From: Gnomoniopsis sp. IMI 355080
Taxonomy: Eukaryota; Ascomycota; Sordariomycetes; Diaporthales; Gnomoniaceae
Reading direction: 5' to 3'
DNA length: 64,000 nt
Assembly (NCBI GenBank): GCA_027946555.1
Contig: JAPEVC010000148.1
Location: 26,973-90,972 of the forward strand
Under the pieces are notes generated by a model. It did not search any database. It was given only the letters and a program-made list of their open reading frames with translations, and had not been told where the DNA came from. A program made the position numbers and the translations under genes. Shown here in pieces: positions 59,701-64,000 of the stretch; the first letter of the stretch is position 1; each line of letters opens with the position of its first letter.

Positions 59701-61003
59701 GTTGTCGAGGCAGTCGTGAGTTCTGGGACTCACGGCTTCGTCCGACTTAAATTATCAAGGTTTGTTTCGTGCTCTGTACTGTTCAAGAACTTGGCAGAAC
59801 AATCGAAACGACTGGAGAAGGATCGACAGGCTCAACGGCATCCAAACTTTGGTGTAAACATGGCGCCGGTGTTTAATAAAGTTCGTGGGAGAGTTTCCAG
59901 AAGGCTTCGAGAAGTCCTATCCTATGCATAGGGTAGGGCTAGCACTGTTCCTAGAACAGTAACATGATGCAGCCAAGAGATGTGATCGTCTGGAGGTTGA
60001 AAGCTTCTTCGAAAAGGGATAGATAAACGAAGTCGGCGCACGTGGCGATGATGTGCGAAATGACGCTTGCTATCACTTCGACGAAAATACGCAGAGGTCT
60101 CTCTGACTTGTGCAGAAGAGACAGTGCTTCTCTCGACTCATCAGGTATCACGTCTTGCAGAGAAAGAATCTGGCCGTCTTGAAAATTAAGGACAGGAGGT
60201 GCTTGCAGAGGAGCCTGGGCGATTATGCGGTTGGCTCAAAGCAAAGCCAAAATAACTAGCCGCTCTTCCAGCTCAAGCTTTTTTTTGCGGACGAGGTTTC
60301 TTGTGGTAAGAATGCGCCCAGGCTTGCGTAAACCATCACAACCCTCCCAAAGCACTCCAGCCGCGTATCCAGCCGCGTACCCAGCCAAGGTTATGCAGGG
60401 CTGCGACTTCTCCTGCCATGCACGTGCTTGAGAGTTGCCTCTTAGGAGGGTGGTGCTGCACTCTCTGTGTTGCAACGAGGGGTTGAATGGGACTGTGTCG
60501 TTGGTCCGGCAGCTGTTCGCTTGCATGATTAGAGTTTGTGGAGAGGGTTGGAGAGAGTTCAGGCCATATCGTCCAGCCTCCAGTCACGGAGTAGCTTTAT
60601 GCCCGGATCTCGATTAAGGTTTGAGTAGTCGAAACATAATCGAGGTGACATGGGAGGGCCTCAGGACGGCGGGACAGCGGAACGGCTGAAGGCCGGCCAG
60701 GTATTACTATGGTATGTATGTTGTGGTCTTGCGACAATGTAGGCTGCTCCGCGTTCCTACCTTTGGAAAGCCCCTTTTTCGCGCGCGCGATCTCTGCAGA
60801 AACAAGTATCCTATTCTGGTGATGCATTCCCTCAAGGTTGTGCCCAAAGACAGTCGGATACGTGGCAAACTTATCCATTCATGTGTTTGGTGCGCGCTTT
60901 TGGGACGTTTGAAACGCTGTGCGCTGTCGGTCCAGGCAGTGCAAAGCCGACACCTGTCGAGGATTTGGACTCCTTTGCTATGCAGTATATGCCACAGTAA
61001 AAA

Positions 61004-61015
61004 GGGGGGGGGGGG
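61004..61015. repeat. poly(G) run, 12 nt
   Basis: Uninterrupted run of twelve G in the gene-poor stretch; such runs are prone to length errors in sequencing and slippage in vivo. Confidence 0.9.
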
Positions 61016-61707
61016 CGAATGGGTGTAGCAAGTTGTCGCTAGCCGCGCGTTTGGTGAAGGTGGGATGTCGACTAGGCCAAGAGCTGCATATGGTTCAAGG
61101 TCGAGGTATGCAGTGCCGGGGTTCAGCTTGGGGAGGTCCTACTGGCCTGCAATTGCCCCACCAACCCGCGCTTATGGGTTCCAAGGTTGAAATAAGGTTT
61201 TGCCAGCCACTTGCACCTATAGCAGTCCAACCACTTCGAATAATGGGTGGAAAGACAACGTAAACAAGACAAAAGGAAAGAGTGAATGCATTAGCCTACG
61301 AAAGAAGGCATTGTTTCCACAGGCCCGCGTAGTACAATAATCCAGTCTGCCTCGGATTTTCGGCCACAATTAGTTTCCTATCAACACCAAAGAAGCAGAC
61401 TAGGAATTGTCTAAGCCTCTACCTACCATCATCCCGTGTTGGCCGACTGTGCCCAGACCTACCGCTTTCGGAACCACTGGAAGTCCGACGTCATCGCTGC
61501 AGAATAGCAGCCGTCATTATCACCTCCTCCTCCCGTCCGCGAGCCGCGCCTCATCCTCTACAAAAAACAGTTTTCGCCCTCGATCCTGCCTCTTTTCACA
61601 ATCTCCATAACAGCTCTCTGCTGAAACGGAACAACTCCCACAGTACACGACCCACATCGTCAAGAACAGGAACAGAAGCATCAAGACAACGCACAGTACA
61701 TCATACA

Positions 61708-61713
61708 TATAAG
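61708..61713 (+). promoter_or_regulatory. TATA-like box upstream of the MARVEL gene
   Basis: TATAAG lies 100 nt before the start codon at 61808, leaving a short A/C-rich leader typical of highly expressed fungal genes. Confidence 0.5.
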
Positions 61714-61807
61714 TGGCCCCACCACTTACACGCGAAGAGCCCCGAACCGCATACAGTTCCCACACAGATATCCACAACAGTACACATCCAGCTTCAACAA
61801 TTCCACC

Positions 61808-62296
61808 ATGACGCTCATCCAAACTGCCCTTCGCGGCCTGCAACTCCTCTGGATTGTTCTCCTCACCGCGCTCATAGGCAATGTCATTGCTACAGCACAC
61901 AATAACCATCTGGTTTCCAACGCCGCCGTCAACTTCTCCATGTTCGTCATTGTACTTTCTTGGCTCGCCGCACTTTATGGTCTCGTCGGTTCCATTGTAA
62001 TGTCGTTAGCCATCCCGATTGTTATGCTCGCTGCCGACGGTCTGGCAGTGTTGTTCACATTCATCGATGCAATTGTGCTGGCCGCTCTGCTGCGCGCAAG
62101 GAACTGCGGCTCCGACCACAACATGGAGAAAAAGTGTCGCGAGTTGCAGGCTAGCACAGCCTTCATGTGGTTTTTGCTCGCTACATTTGTAGGAAGCTTG
62201 GTGCTTGCGGGCATGGCGTTCCGAAGGGGCGGTGGCGGTGGAAGCGTGAGGAGCGCAGGGCCCTCTATGAAGCAGGTGCACGTCACTGGTGTCTGA
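61808..62296 (+). CDS. MARVEL-domain membrane protein (Nce102-like)
   Basis: Single exon, 162 residues. Four membrane segments are clear: LQLLWIVLLTALIGNVIATA (about 11-30), FSMFVIVLSWLAALYGLVG (43-61), a segment around 65-90, and FMWFLLATFVGSLVLAG (about 120-136). The polar loop CGSDHNMEKKCRELQASTAF with two cysteines is characteristic of fungal MARVEL proteins related to Nce102. These proteins sit in the plasma membrane and help organise eisosomes and sphingolipid signalling in yeast. The Gly-rich, basic C-terminus is short and cytosolic by prediction. Unlike many relatives, it has no intron. Assignment to the family is firm; equivalence to Nce102 is not. Confidence 0.88.
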   Translation: MTLIQTALRGLQLLWIVLLTALIGNVIATAHNNHLVSNAAVNFSMFVIVLSWLAALYGLVGSIVMSLAIPIVMLAADGLAVLFTFIDAIVLAALLRARNCGSDHNMEKKCRELQASTAFMWFLLATFVGSLVLAGMAFRRGGGGGSVRSAGPSMKQVHVTGV

Positions 62297-62846
62297 AGGG
62301 GCAAGGTGGATATGTGCCGGACGAAAGAGGTGGCTGGCTCAAGATGAAATTTATGACGGTTCTGGACAGACAGGCACGGCAACTCGGAACACGGTTGGGT
62401 TAGAAAGGCAGGTCAGGTATGGGTAAAGGTTTCGGTTATGGTTAGGTGTTGATTCGGATATCATGGCATGTAGTATTTTGTGGACCACTTTACGGACCAA
62501 ATCCAAAATGGTTGCGAGTCGCTTGTATATTTAGATGATGTTGCGCAATCCATGTGGCGAGGCATCTGTATGCCTCTACGTAGTTGTGTTCCCGCGAGGA
62601 ACCACAAAAGCTCGCCTAGACATGCTCCTGTAGCACTGCGGTGTCCACACCGGACTTCTCTCTTCAGAGAAGTGTCACCGCCAGTCGTATTGTACTAGTA
62701 GTACTCAAATGTCAGGCAAGTTTATAGATCCAATTGCCCTTGTCATGGGTGTGTAAGTGGTTCCAGCACTGTTCCTCGAAGCCCTTGTTCTCCGCCGTAA
62801 CAGCAGCGAAGCTGTTTAGATAGTCGTCTTGCCTATGCGCAGCTCT
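62297..62846. other. convergent 3' region, MARVEL gene / Mim2
   Basis: 550 bp between two stop codons. No gene or repeat recognised. Confidence 0.55.
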
Positions 62847-63226
62847 TCACAACGTCGCAGCAACCTCAGCAGCTCCAGCCACCGCTGCTGCTTTCTTGTT
62901 CGTCCACCTTATCTCAACGTTGTGTGCCCACTCCATATACCTCGCCCAACCTGCAGTCAATCAGTCACCATCCACAATTTGGCACACTACCCTTGCCTGG
63001 GTTGGGGACAGAGGGACCTACTCCAATAAGCAAATTTCCTACCCAGGAACTTTCCCGCAAATGGCACCAGCACCATAGTCAGCAGCAGTTGGATCTGCTC
63101 CAGGCTCTCCTCCCACTCGCGCTGGGCATCCTCCGAGTCGACCTCGGAGCTCAGCACGCCGCTGGACAAGGAGGACGGCAGCGAGTCAAGGTCATCGTCG
63201 TCGTAGTTCTGTGATGAAGGAGCCAT
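62847..63226 (-). CDS. mim2: mitochondrial outer-membrane import protein Mim2
   Basis: Two exons, 63226-63022 and 62950-62847, total 102 residues. A second in-frame ATG at 63262 would add 12. The N-terminus is acidic (NYDDDDLDSLPSS, SSEVDSEDAQ). The core REWEESLEQIQLLLTMVLVP and FAGKFLGRKFAYWS leads into WARYMEWAHNVEIR, which only appears after splicing; a tail WTNKKAAAVAGAAEV follows. EWEESL, one hydrophobic helix, GKxxGR and YWxWARYMEW are the Mim2 signature as I know it. With Mim1, Mim2 inserts alpha-helical proteins into the mitochondrial outer membrane. The unspliced frame runs on upstream and downstream, so a naive prediction would miss the conserved C-terminus. It is divergent from the gene at the right edge. 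Confidence 0.85.
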
Positions 63227-63262
63227 GTCGGATATTATATAGGAGGAATCAGGGCCGGACAT

Positions 63263-63834
63263 GCTGCTGTAATGATGACCGGGAAAATGGGAAGGAGTGG
63301 AGGTTGCGAGTCGGTGACGTAGGCCTTCGAGCGAGACGCAGATGGTCGGGCGGGCTGCTTGGTCGTGCAGATGGGCCTGGCGGTGTGACATGGACCGGTG
63401 GTGGGAGTTGAAGAGAGGACAAAAATGGCGAAGTGCTCGAGCGCTGTGCTGCCCGGCTTGACGAGGAGAAGTGAAGTTGTCCTCAGTACCAACACAGGCC
63501 GAGGTCACTCCGAATCCGAGTTGCAGGTCACCGCTGGCAGCGGAGCTTTTATCTCAGCACTAAGACCCGAAGCAGCGTACAGGACAGTCAAAACGGACGC
63601 TGAAAAGTCGGTCTATTGTGAGATAGTATGACTGATTGCACTACCAGACGTCATGCCAGTCATGCTCTCTAATACCCAAGTACCTCTTGCCGCCCGCCCC
63701 CTCCCACTTCTACCACAACATCATCTAAAAGTCAGTCCCCGTCGCGATACGTTAGCAACAGAGGAGAGCCATTTATTGTGTACAATCTTATAGTCGCACT
63801 GAGGAGCAGAGCACGTCCATACCGTCGAATCACA
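63263..63834. promoter_or_regulatory. divergent promoter, Mim2 / right-edge gene
   Basis: About 570 bp between two starts. No clear TATA box in a usable position. It should hold the promoters of both genes. Confidence 0.4.
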
Positions 63835-63846
63835 ATGGCGTCCGAG
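63835..63846 (+). CDS. first coding exon of a gene running out of the window
   Basis: ATGGCGTCCGAG (MASE) is followed directly by the donor GTGAGT at 63847. The preceding context CACA before ATG fits a start site, and no frame after it stays open, which suggests an intron. The acceptor is not identifiable before the window ends. The product is unknown. Confidence 0.4.
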
Positions 63847-64000
63847 GTGAGTTCAGCAGCAGGCTAACGCGAGGCGACCTATGTCTAGCAACCCACCCTC
63901 GTGGTTTTTTGCGCTGTTCAAGTCAAGTAATTGCGCATTCGAATGCCGCACACCCCTCATTGTCCCCACTCCAGCTGTCCTGTGACAAAGCCACATATGC

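Larger units (their letters stand above)
56747..61807. other. gene-poor stretch, 5.1 kb, with coding-like fragments
   Basis: No complete gene is convincing. Two minus-strand pieces, about 59006-59740 and 59951-60235, have a protein-like composition but no consistent model (see findings). A G12 run lies at 61004-61015. The right end holds the promoter of the MARVEL gene. Confidence 0.45.

Overview
This window is nuclear DNA of a filamentous ascomycete (Pezizomycotina); I cannot fix the class from sequence alone. The basis is the gene set (Hrp1/Nab4-type RNA-binding protein, Lst8, Cex1, 60S ribosomal protein L5, a NASP/Sim3-type histone chaperone, Mim2, a fungal PNGase A) and the intron style: mostly 50-160 nt, GTAAGT/GTGAGT/GTACGT donors, CTAAC/CTGAC-like branch sites shortly before the AG. 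Every gene call below was rebuilt exon by exon, and reading phase was checked across each junction.

Left part (1-23 kb). A tail-anchored FHA-domain protein is cut by the left edge. It is followed by a DUF1275 membrane protein (-), an Aco2-type mitochondrial aconitase (+), a PHD-finger protein (-), the SCY1-like pseudokinase Cex1 (+), the TORC subunit Lst8 (-), a class I methyltransferase (+), a HAD hydrolase (-) and ribosomal protein L5 (+). The HAD and L5 genes share a 333-bp divergent promoter.

Middle part (25-43 kb). A large leucine-rich-repeat protein (+) is followed by a NASP-family histone chaperone (+), a Gyp1-type TBC Rab-GAP (-), a possible small four-exon gene (-), the Hrp1-type two-RRM protein with a 1.28-kb intron (+), a PHYHD1-like dioxygenase (-) and a mitochondrial DUF1279 protein (+).

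Right part (43-64 kb). This part is gene-poor. An 8.65-kb stretch without a convincing gene precedes a short conserved fungal protein of unknown function, which has a TATA-like box and a roughly 370-nt leader without any ATG. Then come a membrane-anchored PNGase A-like protein (+), a 5-kb stretch holding only coding-like fragments on the minus strand, a four-helix MARVEL/Nce102-like protein (+), a two-exon Mim2 homologue (-), and the first exon of a gene that leaves the window (+).

The genes are mostly housekeeping and do not form an obvious pathway cluster. I see no biosynthetic cluster backbone gene, no intact transposon, no rRNA and no convincing tRNA. The features that ordinary annotation does not explain are the long Hrp1 intron with an internal reading frame, the stop-free 63-nt intron inside RRM1 of the same gene, the small four-exon candidate, and the two long intergenic stretches on the right.
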